Assembly (NCBI RefSeq): GCF_014203095.1
Contig: NZ_JACHIG010000002.1
Location: 425,695-489,694 of the forward strand
Direction of reading: 5' to 3'
DNA: 64,000 nucleotides
Source of the DNA: Prosthecobacter vanneervenii
Lineage (GTDB): Bacteria > Verrucomicrobiota > Verrucomicrobiia > Verrucomicrobiales > Verrucomicrobiaceae
The translations under genes were made by a program, and so were the position numbers. The notes beneath the pieces are model-generated. The model was not told the origin of the DNA and did not search any database. It was given only the letters and a program-made list of their open reading frames with translations. This document shows positions 19,780 through 29,070 of this stretch, piece after piece (within the stretch, counting starts at the first letter, position 1; each line of letters begins with the position of its first letter).

Positions 19780-22700
19780 ATGGGCCACTGTCGCATGCTT
19801 TTCATCCCCTTCACGATCTTGATGCTCGTGAGCGGAGAGGGCATCTCCCCGGCGGCAGAAGCAAAACTGCGCTTCAACCGAGACATCCGCCCCATCCTCT
19901 CCAACAAATGCTTCCGCTGCCACGGCTTTGATGAAAAGGGACGCAAGGGAGATCTCCACCTGGATCAACGTGAAGCCGCCACCGCCAAGCGCAAGGACAC
20001 ACAGGCCATCGTGCCCGGCAAGCCGGAGGCGAGTGTGCTAATGCAGCGCATCCTCACGTCGGATGAGGATGACCTCATGCCGCCGCCGGATTCCAAGCTC
20101 TCGCTTTCGGAGGAGGAAAAGCACACGCTGCAAAGGTGGATTGCGCAAGGTGCGGAATACGAAGCGCATTGGTCTTTGATCCCTCCCCAAAGCACCGCAC
20201 CGCCGGAGGTGCATGACGAAGCATGGCCGCGTAATGAGATCGACCTTTTTATCCTCGCCCGTCTTGAGAAGGAACCCCTCTCCCCCAGCCCCGAGGCTAC
20301 GTCCGAGACTCTGCTACGTCGCGTGAGCCTGGACCTCACCGGCCTGCCACCCACGCTGGAGGAAATGGATGCCTTTTTAGCCGACAAGAGTCCGCAGGCC
20401 TATGAGCATGCCGTGGACCGCCTGCTGGCCTCGAAACACTATGGCGAACGCATGGCCGTGGAGTGGCTCGACGCTGCACGCTACGCGGATACGAACGGCT
20501 ACTTTGGCGACAAAACGCGCAGCCTCTGGCCCTGGCGAGACTGGGTCATCAATGCCTACAACCGCAACCTGCCCTTTGACCAGTTCACCATCGAGCAGCT
20601 TGCTGGCGATCTGCTGCCGAATGCCACCACGGCACAGCGCATCGCCACTGGTTTCAACCGCAACCACATGGCCAACAACGAGAGCGGTATCATCGATGAA
20701 GAGTACCGCGTGGAGTATGTGGCCGACCGCCTGGAAACCACGGGCACCACCTGGCTGGGCCTCACCATCGGCTGCGCGCGCTGCCATGATCACAAGTATG
20801 ATCCCATCACGCAGCGGGAATTTTACCAGCTCTTCTCCTTCTTCAACAACGTGCCCGAATCCGGCCTCATCAAAAGCGACAACCCACCACCGCTGCTCAG
20901 CGTCCCCTCGCAAGCTCAGGAGCAGGAACTGAAGCAACTGACCGCAGCGGCACAGCAGGCAGAAGCAGCCTTCAAGCCCTTAAACGCCGCGCTCCACACG
21001 CAGATCACCGAGTGGGAAAAAACTGCCACCTCCACGCAACCGCCCTCGCCTGCGGACAAGCTCGTCGCGCATTTCTCCTTCGATGGAGACATCCCCACCA
21101 GACACTTTGGCACCAGCTTGGTGTTTCAGAGCGGCATCCTCGGCCAGTCGGCCAAGTTTGACGCCACGCAGCACGCGGAGTGGGAGGGCTCTTTTGACAC
21201 AGACGCCGCCTGGACTGTGGGCATCTGGCTCATGGCGGACACATCTCTCAGCGGCGTGCTCTCCAAGATCGAGCCCGAAGGTCGCCGCCGTGGGCTTGAG
21301 ATCGTCTGGCAAAAAGGGCGCTTTCAGATCAACCTCGTCAGCCAGTGGGGCACGGATGCCATCGAGCTTGTGACGCAGGAACCCGCCACCGGCAAGAAAT
21401 GGCATCATCTGGTAGTCACTCATGATGGCAGCCGACGTGCTGATGGCATGCGCGTCTTCATCGACGGCCAGCCAGCCGCGACCAAAATCATGAACGATAC
21501 GCTGAAGGGCTCCACGCAGTGCGGCGAGCCCCTGCGCATCGGCAGGAGGGACACAGGACTCGGCTTCTACGGTCAGCTCGATGAGCTGCGCCTGCTGCAG
21601 CAGAGCGTGGCACCGGAGACGGTGCAGTCATGGTTCTGGAGCGAGCGCTCGCGCGGCATCGCCGCCACTCCGTCTGCCAAACGCAGCGCCGCCGACACCG
21701 CGCTGCTGCAGGATTGGTTTGTGGAGCATCATGCCGATGCGCCTACACGCGCCGCGCACCAGCGTCTGAATGCCGCGAAGGCAGCGGAAGTCAAACTGCG
21801 CGAGAGCATCCCCACCACACTGGTGATGGAAGAGCTGCCCAAGCCGCGCACGGCACACCTGCTCACACGCGGGCAGTACGATCACCCTGCCGAGGAGGTG
21901 CAGCCCGGAGTGCCGGCATCGCTTTCCAAATGGCCGCAGGACGCCCCGCCCAACCGTCTTGGCTTTGCACGCTGGCTCGTCGCAAAAGACAATCCTCTCA
22001 CCGCACGCGTGGCCGTGAACCGGCTGTGGATGCAGTGTTTTGGCGAGGGCATCGTGCGCAGCGTGAATGACTTCGGCTCGCAGGGAGAGGCCCCCAGCCA
22101 TCCCGAGCTGCTCGACTGGCTGGCCGTGCGCTTCATGCAGAGCGGCTGGAATGTGAAGGCGATGCTCAAGCTCATGGTGATGAGCGCGACGTATCGGCAA
22201 AGTTCTCAGTTCTCCGCACACGATCCCACCAACCGCCTGCTGGCACGCGGCCCCTCCTTCCGCCTCAGCGCCGAGATGGTGCGGGATCAGGCGCTCGCCG
22301 TGTCCGGCCTGCTGGCACCCAAGATCGGTGGCCAAAGTGTGAAGCCCTACCAGCCGCCAGGTCTGTGGGAAGCCGTGTCCTACAACGGCGAGGAAACCTA
22401 CACTCCCGATACCGATGACGGCTTGTGGCGGCGCAGTCTCTACACCTTCTGGAAACGCCAGTCGCCTCCCCCTGCCCTGCTCACCTTTGACGGACCCACG
22501 CGTGAAAAATGCACCGTGCGCCGTGCACGCACCAACACACCGCTGCAATCCCTCGTGCTGCTCAATGACGAAACCTACATCGAGGCCGCACGCGCCCTGG
22601 CCGCTTGGACGCTGACGCAGCGCGGGGCCGAGAATGACAGGCTGGCCCTCGCCTTCCGCCGCGTGCTGTGCCGCATGCCGGATGCGGAGGAGATCAAGCT

Positions 22701-22881
22701 CCTGAGCGGCCTGCTGAGCCGACAGCGCACCCGCTTTGCAGCCGAGCCGGATGCCGCTACGAAATTGCTCGCCGTAGGTGCTTCCACACAAGGCCACAAC
22801 CTCGCCCCCGCCGAGCTGGCCGCGTGGACGGTGACGCTGCACACGCTCTTCAACCTCGACGAAACCATCTCCCGCCGATGA
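19780..22881 (+). CDS. Planctomycete-type cytochrome / DUF1549 / LamG / DUF1553 protein
   Basis: The 1033-aa product has an N-terminal export signal (about 1-26), then PSCyt1 with heme motif CFRCH (Cys44, Cys47, His48). Next comes PSCyt2/DUF1549 (about 130-350) with FRLVSLDLTGLPP-like text, WLDAARYADTNGY and a second CxxCH in IGCARCHDHKYDP. A LamG/concanavalin-like domain (about 430-620, AHFSFDGD to RIGRRD) follows, then the C-terminal PSD1/DUF1553 domain (RVAVNRLWMQCFGEGIV, TPLQSLVLLND). It is co-transcribed with DUF1501 genes on both sides; its stop overlaps the next start as ATGA. Thought to act in the periplasm in polymer or carbohydrate degradation, but the reaction is unknown. An alternative start is the ATG at 19795. 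Confidence 0.92.
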   Translation: MGHCRMLFIPFTILMLVSGEGISPAAEAKLRFNRDIRPILSNKCFRCHGFDEKGRKGDLHLDQREAATAKRKDTQAIVPGKPEASVLMQRILTSDEDDLMPPPDSKLSLSEEEKHTLQRWIAQGAEYEAHWSLIPPQSTAPPEVHDEAWPRNEIDLFILARLEKEPLSPSPEATSETLLRRVSLDLTGLPPTLEEMDAFLADKSPQAYEHAVDRLLASKHYGERMAVEWLDAARYADTNGYFGDKTRSLWPWRDWVINAYNRNLPFDQFTIEQLAGDLLPNATTAQRIATGFNRNHMANNESGIIDEEYRVEYVADRLETTGTTWLGLTIGCARCHDHKYDPITQREFYQLFSFFNNVPESGLIKSDNPPPLLSVPSQAQEQELKQLTAAAQQAEAAFKPLNAALHTQITEWEKTATSTQPPSPADKLVAHFSFDGDIPTRHFGTSLVFQSGILGQSAKFDATQHAEWEGSFDTDAAWTVGIWLMADTSLSGVLSKIEPEGRRRGLEIVWQKGRFQINLVSQWGTDAIELVTQEPATGKKWHHLVVTHDGSRRADGMRVFIDGQPAATKIMNDTLKGSTQCGEPLRIGRRDTGLGFYGQLDELRLLQQSVAPETVQSWFWSERSRGIAATPSAKRSAADTALLQDWFVEHHADAPTRAAHQRLNAAKAAEVKLRESIPTTLVMEELPKPRTAHLLTRGQYDHPAEEVQPGVPASLSKWPQDAPPNRLGFARWLVAKDNPLTARVAVNRLWMQCFGEGIVRSVNDFGSQGEAPSHPELLDWLAVRFMQSGWNVKAMLKLMVMSATYRQSSQFSAHDPTNRLLARGPSFRLSAEMVRDQALAVSGLLAPKIGGQSVKPYQPPGLWEAVSYNGEETYTPDTDDGLWRRSLYTFWKRQSPPPALLTFDGPTREKCTVRRARTNTPLQSLVLLNDETYIEAARALAAWTLTQRGAENDRLALAFRRVLCRMPDAEEIKLLSGLLSRQRTRFAAEPDAATKLLAVGASTQGHNLAPAELAAWTVTLHTLFNLDETISRR

Positions 22882-24287
22882 ACGCCGCCCAGATGACCCG
22901 CCGCCAGCTTTTTGGCCGTGCCTCCGCAGGCATCGGCACCGCCGCGCTGGCCTCACTGCTCGGTGAGGGACGGGCGCTGACCGCGCCGCATTTCGCGCCG
23001 AAGGCCAAGCGTGTGATCTACCTCTTCATGCACGGCGGGCCGTCACAGCTGGATCTGTTTGATCACAAGCCCGGGCTGCAAAAACTGCACGGCCAGGAGT
23101 TCCCGGCCTCCGTGCTGGGAGATCAGCGCCTCACCGGCATGACCAGCGGGCAGAAGAGCAAACCCGTCACCGCATCCATGTTCCGCTTTCAGCAGCACGG
23201 CCAGTCCGGCGCGTGGATGAGCGAGCTGCTGCCGCACATGGGCCGCGTGGCCGATGAGATGTGCATCATCCGCTCCATGCATACGGAGGCCATCAATCAT
23301 GATCCGGGCGTGACGCTGCTACAGACCGGCCACCAGCAGCCCGGGCGGCCCAGCTTTGGCGCGTGGGCCAGCTACGGCCTCGGCAGCGAGAATGCCAGCC
23401 TGCCCGCCTTTGTGGTGCTCATCTCCCGTGGCAGCGCTGCGCGTCCTGCGGACCCGCTCTATGCGCGTCTCTGGGGCTCGGGCTTTCTGCCTTCCAATCA
23501 TCAGGGCGTGAGCTTCCGCAGCAGCGGCGATCCCGTGCTCTATCTCTCCAATCCTCCCGGCCTCAGCGCCGCCACACGGCGGGACGAGCTGGACGTCATC
23601 CAGGCGCTCAATCGCAAACAGCTCGCCCAGCAGCTTGATCCCGAAATCGAGACGCGCATCTCACAGTATGAAATGGCCTACCGCATGCAGAGCAGCGTGC
23701 CGGACCTGAGCAGCCTCAAAGACGAGAGCGCCGCCACCTTCGAGGCCTACGGCCCGCAGTCTCGCGTGCCCGGCAGCTTTGCGGCGAATTGCCTCCTCGC
23801 GCGCCGCATGGCGGAGAGCGGTGTGCGCTTCATCCAGCTCTACCATCGCGGCTGGGACCAGCACTACAATCTGCCCAGCGACCTCCGCCTGCAGTGCGGC
23901 GACATCGACCAGCCCTGCGCCGCCCTCATCACCGACCTCAAGCAGCGCGGCCTGCTGGACGACACGCTCATCATCTGGGGCGGTGAGTTTGGCCGCACCA
24001 CCTTCTCCCAGGGCAAGCTGGAGCCCACCAACTACGGCCGCGACCACCACGGCCGCTGCTTCACGATGTGGCTGGCCGGTGGCGGTGTGAAGCCCGGCCT
24101 GCAATACGGCGAGACGGACGACTTCTGCTTCAACGTGGCCCGCGATCCTGTGCATGTGCACGATCTCAACGCCACCCTCCTGCACCAGCTCGGCATCGAT
24201 CACGAACGCCTCACCTACCGCGCCGAAGGCCGTGACTTCCGCCTCACGGATGTGCATGGGCGCGTGCTGAAGGGACTGCTGGCGTAA
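22878..24287 (+). CDS. DUF1501 Tat-exported protein, partner of the DUF1553 gene
   Basis: The 469-aa product begins at an ATG overlapping the previous stop by 4 nt (ATGA), implying translational coupling. N-terminus MTRRQLFGRASAGIG is a twin-arginine signal. Same family blocks as the gene at 18322: YLFMHGGPSQLDLFDHKP, LPHMGRVADEMCIIRSMHTE, WGGEFGRTTF, GRDHHGRCFTMWLAGGGVKPG, RDFRLTDVHGRV. Having a DUF1501 gene on each side of one DUF1553 gene suggests duplication. Predicted periplasmic; substrate unknown. Confidence 0.93.
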   Translation: MNAAQMTRRQLFGRASAGIGTAALASLLGEGRALTAPHFAPKAKRVIYLFMHGGPSQLDLFDHKPGLQKLHGQEFPASVLGDQRLTGMTSGQKSKPVTASMFRFQQHGQSGAWMSELLPHMGRVADEMCIIRSMHTEAINHDPGVTLLQTGHQQPGRPSFGAWASYGLGSENASLPAFVVLISRGSAARPADPLYARLWGSGFLPSNHQGVSFRSSGDPVLYLSNPPGLSAATRRDELDVIQALNRKQLAQQLDPEIETRISQYEMAYRMQSSVPDLSSLKDESAATFEAYGPQSRVPGSFAANCLLARRMAESGVRFIQLYHRGWDQHYNLPSDLRLQCGDIDQPCAALITDLKQRGLLDDTLIIWGGEFGRTTFSQGKLEPTNYGRDHHGRCFTMWLAGGGVKPGLQYGETDDFCFNVARDPVHVHDLNATLLHQLGIDHERLTYRAEGRDFRLTDVHGRVLKGLLA

Positions 24288-24288
24288 A

Positions 24289-24306
24289 ACGAATTTCCAA
24301 ATTCGT
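24289..24306. repeat. Short perfect palindrome after DUF1501 stop
   Basis: ACGAATTT-CC-AAATTCGT, an 8-bp stem with no following T-tract, 1 base after the stop codon. May protect or loosely terminate the transcript. Confidence 0.5.
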
Positions 24307-24310
24307 CTCA

Positions 24311-24423
24311 AAGTAGCCCTGTTCCTGCGGAACAGGGGAGGGCGATGCAAGCACCAACGTATGGAACCACCGTAAGCCATGTGCGCAGCGGAGCCCAACC
24401 TTGTTGCACAGCAACAAGGCTAC
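24311..24423. repeat. REP-like inverted pair A (BIME-like)
   Basis: Forward unit 24313-24337: GTAG head, 9-bp stem CCCTGTTCC / GGAACAGGG, triloop TGC. Inverted unit 24399-24423, read on the minus strand: GTAG, 9-bp stem CCTTGTTGC / GCAACAAGG, triloop TGT. The units differ by compensatory stem changes that keep the hairpin, and the intervening 61 bases carry no gene. It sits between two converging genes. Head tetranucleotide plus hairpin is the architecture of REP sequences. Confidence 0.65.
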
Positions 24424-24434
24424 TTTGCTGCCGC

Positions 24435-27400
24435 CTACTTCTTCGCCAATGACTCCAGGTAATCCAGCAGGCTGGCGAACTCATAAACACTGAAGTTCGT
24501 CATCAGGCCGGGCGGCATGATGGAGATGGGCAGGCGCTGGCGGCTCTTGATGTCCTTCACAGCAAAGGTGAACTCCTGGGAGGCAACATTCCGCATCTTT
24601 ACGTTGTCGGCGGACTCCAGGGTGATGAAGCCCATCTGCTGCGTGCCGTCTTTGAGCGTGATCACTTCGCTGGCAAATCCCTGCGCGATCGTCTTGTTCG
24701 GATCGAGGATGTTTTGGGCCAGCTCAGGGCGTTTGTAGGTCTGCGCGATGTTGCCGAGATACGGCCCCTTCTGCGCCTCTGTCTCCTTGGTGGTGTGGCA
24801 GGCCACGCAGGTGGCCTTGGTGAAGATCTGCTCGCCGATGGCGATGTCTCCCTTGGTCTTGAGCACGGCGGTGAGCGCGTCTTCGGGTTTGAGTGCGCCG
24901 ACCTTCGGAGTCTTGTCCTGGCCTTTGGCCACAAGCTTGAGGTTCTTCACGGCGTTCTGTGCGGCATTGACTACGCGAGGGTCACTGTCGGAGATGGCGG
25001 CGAGGATTTTGTCATCCATGACGTGGCTCTTGATCTTCACGGCGGTGTTGATGATCTGGAAGCGGCGCTTCGCATCCGCCCATCCGGCATCGAGCGCCTT
25101 CTGCGACATCTCGCGCGCTTCAGGGCTGCCGGTCTTGCGTGCGGCGAGGCTCAGCAGTGCGGCCTCCGCCCAGGCGGCGGTGGGCGTGCCCACCTTGGCG
25201 GCTTCGGCTTCAAAGGCCTGATGCACGTTCTCCAGCTTCGCGGCATTGAGGAAGGCCGTCCTGCCCGCCTCCTGCTCCTTGCCGGAGCCCTGCTGGGCAT
25301 CCAGCGTGATCAGTGCATTCAGCGCAGCCATCCAGGCGTCCGCGTTGTCGGTCTTGGCGATGGCCGTCAGCGTATTCGCCAGCGTGGCTGCGGCGCTCTG
25401 CGGGTCGAGATCCTTGCTGTTGGCCGCAGTGATCAGCAGCGGGATGGCATCGGCAGGAATCGTCTCCGCCGTGGCGAGCTGCGCCACCGCATCCGGGATC
25501 ACCTTCGCATCCTGTTTCGCCAGCACGAGAATGCGCTCCAGCGCATCATTCGACTGGATGCGGTTGCGGTTCATCTCCTTCACCAAAAACGCTGCCTCTT
25601 CCGGCGAAGCCTTCGCTAGCGCGTCCTTCAGCGCCGCTGCGATCTTCGGCGTCTCGCTCCATGGCTCGGGCTGGTAATACGGCCCGCGTGTGTCCGGGCG
25701 CGTGCCCCAAGAATCGCCCTTCCATTCGCCCTCATGGAAATGCAGGCGGCAAAGTGCGGAGAGGATGCCATGGCGCAATGCGGGATCGGTGGCTTTGCCC
25801 AGGCGCTCAATGAGGCCGGTGACGACTTCGGGGGTGTGGATACGCATCAAAGCACGCAAGCAGTTAGCGGCGTGATCTGGCCTCGAAGACAATGCATCAA
25901 ATGCTTCCAGGGCATTAAGGGCCAAAGCATTTTTCCCTCCGTTGTAGGTCGTATCTGAGCAATTAACAGTCACACTCTTACCGTCAAAGTTAAGAGAGGC
26001 ACAAGCCGTAGCGTTTGCGACAGTGTGCTGAACGATGAGATCAGAATCACTAAACGCTCCGATCAAAACTTTTGTAGCGTATTCTGGCAAAACCAGCCCA
26101 GCGCCGAGTTTCCTTGCCGCCGCCAAGCGCAATTGAATTCCATCAGAAGGCCACTCCCTGGGACCTGCAAATTCAGGGCAATAATGAATCTCTTTATGCC
26201 TCGGCATCACCCTCTCAACAGGCACTCGATGCGGAGGTTGGACAGCCAATGCTTTTGCAAGAAGCGGAACGAGATCTTTGATGCTCTGAGCCTGGGCATT
26301 TTGATGATGAACATGAAGAGCCAAATCGTTTTCGTCGAATCCAAGGCACTCCAGCCCATACAAAGCCGCCGCCCTATTGGGTAGGGTTAATGACTCATTC
26401 AGCTCATGCTTGATGAGTTTAGTAAATGATGATTCCTGAAATTCTCGACCTCCACGCAGCCTTCTTTTTGAAGAAAGCCTCCGCACCAACTCCCTCTGCG
26501 CATCCAGCCTGCGGCGATGGCTTGGTGACTCCAGCGCTTTCACCAACTCCGCATCACTCGCCTTCGCAAAATCCGGCAGCGGCTCAGGCTTAAATCCTTT
26601 CGGACGCACCTGCACGATGTAGCCGACATCGGGGCCTTCCCAGTTGAACGTCGCGCCTTTCCAGCTCGCGCAATAGACGCGGCTGTTGCCATCGACATCG
26701 GCGTCGGTGGGGCGGGTCATTTTGATGAAAGGCTCAGGAGGGCGGGTTTCCTCAAAGGTCGCGCCTTTGGGCTTCACCTGATGATGCCAGAGGGCACCGG
26801 TGCCCCAGTCGCAGGTGAAGGGGGCATTGTTCCACTGGCCGAAGCCGGGTTCGTCGATGTACACGGCACCGCAGCCGCTGCCGCCGCCGTAGTCGGCGAG
26901 GGGCTGGATGCACTCGTCATTGAAGTTTTTGTAGAGGCGCGGGTAGCCGTGGTCATCGAGGCCGGTGAAGTGGTGGAAGCGCACGTTCCAGCCGCCGCCG
27001 TCGTTGGTGTTGTCACGGGCAAAGATGTCCATCAGCGGGCTGATGGCGACTTCGAGAATGTTGCGCGTGCCGGTGCTGTAGATTTCCAAACCGGTGCCGT
27101 CTGGGCGCACGCGGATGACGCCGCCGCCGCGATGCTGCAAATGCCTGCCGTCGGTGCCTTCGGCGTCCATGAAACCGAAGTCGCCACCGGCGATGTAGAG
27201 CCAGCCGTCGATGCCGAGGCTGAGGCCGTTGGTGGTGTGGTCGGCGGGGCGGTCTTTGTAACCAAACGCGATGTTTTTCACCAGCACCTTTTCCTCATCG
27301 GCCACGCCGTCGCCATCCTTGTCGATGTAGGCGCTGAGGTGCGGCGGATGCACGAGGTAGAGGCGGTCCTTGTCCCACACGAGGCCACGCGGAGCATCCA

Positions 27401-28970
27401 CGTCTTTGACGAATTCCTTCACCTCATCGGCGCGGCCGTCGCCATCGTGATCCTTCAGGCGCAGAATGCGGCCACGGTGCGGATTGCGGCCCAGCGAGCC
27501 GTTGCCATCGCTGCTCACATACAGCGTGCCATCCGGGGCGGCGGCGATGAAGACGGGGTAGTTCGCCGACTGTGGCGGTGCAAAGAGGGAGACCTCAAAG
27601 CCGTCAGCCACCTTCACATCCTTCAGGATGGCGGCCTCCTGCTCCGGCGTGAGCTTCACGATCTTCGGCGTCACATTGCCCGCGTCCTTCAGCGGATCGC
27701 TGGCTTTGTCGTATTCCTTCTTCTGCTCGGCGCTGAGTTTCGGAGCCACGGCCTTGATGCCAGGGCCTTGCAGACGCACCTCGCGGATGCTCGCCCAGCC
27801 GCCGCTGGTCTTGCCCAGCGCGTGGATCTTCACAAAGCGGATGCCTTCCACCTTGGCGAACTCGTTGGTGTAGGGAGCCTTGTTGGCGTTGCTGCTGCCA
27901 TCCACCAGCGTGCTCCAGGTTTTGCCATCGCTGCTGCCTTCGACTTTAAACTGATACACACCGGCGTTTTCCCACACGGTCTGGATGCCGGTGAGCGCTT
28001 GCGGTTTTTCCAGCTCAAGCTGGAGCCACTGCGGGTAGTTGGGGTTGTTGGCGCACCAGCGGGTGTTATCGTCGCCGTCCACAGCTTTCCAGGCATAGTT
28101 GCCCTTGCCTTTTTCCTCGCTGCTGGCGCTGGCCTTCACGGGCAGTCCATCCTTGGGCAGCACGGGCGGCTTGGGAGCTTCCACGGGCTTGGCAGGCACA
28201 AAGGTGATCTTGTTTTGTCCCTTGAAGGGCGTGAGGTATTCCGGCGTGAGCTTGTCCATGGCCCAGAGCAGGCCGCGTGTCACGAGGTCGAGGTAGCGGT
28301 CATCCGCCACGGTGTCGTTGTTGTGGCCGATGGTGGTACTGAAGCTGCGCGCGCCCACCTTCTCATTCGTCCAGGCCACCACGTAGTCCACGTCCTTGCC
28401 TTTGACGACCTGCTTGCCCATGGCCAGCGGATGGCCGTCGAAGATGTTCACGTTGTTGTAGAGCTCCTCCTTGATCGTGGTCCAGTCGGCGAGCGGCTTG
28501 GTGATGGGGTGCTCCTTGTCCACGAAGGTGATGGCGATGGGCTCCTGCGGACCGTGCGAGGCGGACTGGATGCCGAGGTGCTTGAACCACACGTCCGTGC
28601 CGGTGCGGAAGCTGTGCATGGCGCAGTGCAGGTGCACGGCGGGAATGGTCTGGTGCACATCCAGGATGCGCTTCACCAGCGCCATGTCCTTCACGCCGGC
28701 GGCGCACTCATCGTGAATGATGATGTCGTAGCCCTTGGCCCAGTCGGGGTTGTCGTAAAGCGGCAGCGGCGGTGTCACCGATTTGTCGTCCGTCCACACC
28801 ACATCCACCTGAACATTTGCCCGCGCCTGGATGCCCTGGCTGAGGATGACATGCTGCTTGGCGTAATCATGGCAGCAGCCACCGGCCACAAGCAGGGCCT
28901 TGAGAGGCTTGGTTTCAGCATGGCCGAGAATGGCCGTCGAGAGGAGGAGCAGGAGTGCTAGGGGACGCAT
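24435..28970 (-). CDS. ThuA / F5-8C / PVC-type heme-binding CxxCH protein
   Basis: The 1511-aa product has a signal peptide (1-18, ending GHAE), then a ThuA-like domain (about 22-245, with ALLVAGGCCHDYA). An F5/8-type C discoidin-like domain follows (about 275-400, ASASSEEKGKGNYAWKAVDG). Next is a PVC-type beta-propeller dehydrogenase-like domain (about 445-800, with repeated DHDGDGRADE and DKDGDGVADEE calcium-type loops), then helical HEAT-like repeats (about 820-1360). The C-terminal PVC heme-binding domain has TCVACH near 1405. Predicted periplasmic redox enzyme acting on sugars or alcohols; the substrate is unknown. Between about 26480 and 25880 (residues 830-1030) the DNA turns AT-rich while the frame stays open. 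Convergent with the DUF1501 gene. Confidence 0.9.
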   Translation of the reverse strand: MRPLALLLLLSTAILGHAETKPLKALLVAGGCCHDYAKQHVILSQGIQARANVQVDVVWTDDKSVTPPLPLYDNPDWAKGYDIIIHDECAAGVKDMALVKRILDVHQTIPAVHLHCAMHSFRTGTDVWFKHLGIQSASHGPQEPIAITFVDKEHPITKPLADWTTIKEELYNNVNIFDGHPLAMGKQVVKGKDVDYVVAWTNEKVGARSFSTTIGHNNDTVADDRYLDLVTRGLLWAMDKLTPEYLTPFKGQNKITFVPAKPVEAPKPPVLPKDGLPVKASASSEEKGKGNYAWKAVDGDDNTRWCANNPNYPQWLQLELEKPQALTGIQTVWENAGVYQFKVEGSSDGKTWSTLVDGSSNANKAPYTNEFAKVEGIRFVKIHALGKTSGGWASIREVRLQGPGIKAVAPKLSAEQKKEYDKASDPLKDAGNVTPKIVKLTPEQEAAILKDVKVADGFEVSLFAPPQSANYPVFIAAAPDGTLYVSSDGNGSLGRNPHRGRILRLKDHDGDGRADEVKEFVKDVDAPRGLVWDKDRLYLVHPPHLSAYIDKDGDGVADEEKVLVKNIAFGYKDRPADHTTNGLSLGIDGWLYIAGGDFGFMDAEGTDGRHLQHRGGGVIRVRPDGTGLEIYSTGTRNILEVAISPLMDIFARDNTNDGGGWNVRFHHFTGLDDHGYPRLYKNFNDECIQPLADYGGGSGCGAVYIDEPGFGQWNNAPFTCDWGTGALWHHQVKPKGATFEETRPPEPFIKMTRPTDADVDGNSRVYCASWKGATFNWEGPDVGYIVQVRPKGFKPEPLPDFAKASDAELVKALESPSHRRRLDAQRELVRRLSSKRRLRGGREFQESSFTKLIKHELNESLTLPNRAAALYGLECLGFDENDLALHVHHQNAQAQSIKDLVPLLAKALAVQPPHRVPVERVMPRHKEIHYCPEFAGPREWPSDGIQLRLAAARKLGAGLVLPEYATKVLIGAFSDSDLIVQHTVANATACASLNFDGKSVTVNCSDTTYNGGKNALALNALEAFDALSSRPDHAANCLRALMRIHTPEVVTGLIERLGKATDPALRHGILSALCRLHFHEGEWKGDSWGTRPDTRGPYYQPEPWSETPKIAAALKDALAKASPEEAAFLVKEMNRNRIQSNDALERILVLAKQDAKVIPDAVAQLATAETIPADAIPLLITAANSKDLDPQSAAATLANTLTAIAKTDNADAWMAALNALITLDAQQGSGKEQEAGRTAFLNAAKLENVHQAFEAEAAKVGTPTAAWAEAALLSLAARKTGSPEAREMSQKALDAGWADAKRRFQIINTAVKIKSHVMDDKILAAISDSDPRVVNAAQNAVKNLKLVAKGQDKTPKVGALKPEDALTAVLKTKGDIAIGEQIFTKATCVACHTTKETEAQKGPYLGNIAQTYKRPELAQNILDPNKTIAQGFASEVITLKDGTQQMGFITLESADNVKMRNVASQEFTFAVKDIKSRQRLPISIMPPGLMTNFSVYEFASLLDYLESLAKK

Positions 28971-29070
28971 GGAGAAGAGGGGGAAAGCAGTAGCCGCACA
29001 AAAGGCGGGGTTTCTATCAGAAAAGTACTATGTGAACCAAGTTGCCTAGTTGCGGTGAGACTGGACTACT

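Noticed and set aside
18313..19968. Long minus-strand frame opposite the first DUF1501 gene
   Set aside because: Shadow of the real gene; no start signal and no recognisable domain.
26781..28961. Long open frame (726 codons) on the plus strand
   Set aside because: Antisense to the ThuA/heme-binding gene; a by-product of high G+C codon use with no recognisable protein family.
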